Below, piece after piece: positions 6,071 through 6,087 of a stretch of 6,087 bases of DNA. The DNA is taken from contig CASEQO010000029.1 of the NCBI GenBank assembly GCA_949290035.1, forward strand, positions 1-6,087, given 5' to 3'. Numbering within the stretch: position 1 is the first letter of the stretch; every line of letters begins with the position of its first letter. The position numbers and the translations under genes are program-made. The stretch is from an uncultured Mycoplasmataceae bacterium (lineage in GTDB: Bacteria > Bacillota_I > Bacilli_A > Mycoplasmatales > Mycoplasmoidaceae). The notes below the pieces were generated by a model. It was given only the letters and a program-made list of their open reading frames with translations, did no database searches and was not told where the DNA came from.

Positions 6071-6087
6071 ATTTCAAAATAAAATAA

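Overview
The window comes from a Mollicute (wall-less Mycoplasma, Spiroplasma or Mesoplasma-type bacterium). The DNA is extremely AT-rich, and every gene but the helicase reads through in-frame TGA codons. All 25 tryptophan positions I read across the coding regions are TGA and none is TGG, so genetic code 4 applies. With the standard code most genes here would appear as fragments. I cannot fix the genus; the style fits the Spiroplasma/Entomoplasma/mycoides branch (inference).

Left part (1-1832, plus strand): the 3' end of ileS (isoleucyl-tRNA synthetase, with its C-terminal zinc finger). It is followed 12 nt later by an alpha/beta hydrolase of the monoacylglycerol lipase/lysophospholipase type. 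That gene overlaps by 8 nt a divergent MIP-family channel (aquaglyceroporin-like) in which both NPA motifs are altered. The three look like one transcript, closed by a perfect hairpin terminator. A lipase that could release glycerol beside a glycerol-type channel suggests lipid/glycerol scavenging, but this is inferred from context only.

Middle (1833-2433): about 390 nt without an intact gene. It holds a minus-strand remnant resembling the N-terminal helix of a PTS EIIA domain, a nested inverted repeat of about 80 nt, A/T tracts, and a striking G6/C5 hairpin in an otherwise GC-poor region. After this comes a 69-residue orphan protein (starting Met-Trp-Trp) with a strong GGAGG ribosome binding site.

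Centre (2444-3656): a 16-bp bidirectional terminator separates the small gene from a convergent, minus-strand DEAD-box RNA helicase with a complete motif set.

Right part (3657-6087): an AT-rich divergent promoter region, then a 642-residue MATE/MOP-like 12-helix membrane protein with an unusual, predicted extracellular, Trp-rich insertion of about 155 residues. It is followed 23 nt later by an unrecognised soluble protein of 116 residues, probably in the same operon, and a weak AT-only terminator-like hairpin at the end.

The points most worth a second look are the MATE-like protein with its extracellular domain and orphan partner, the degenerate-NPA channel, and the small Trp-Trp protein behind a G-tract promoter/hairpin.
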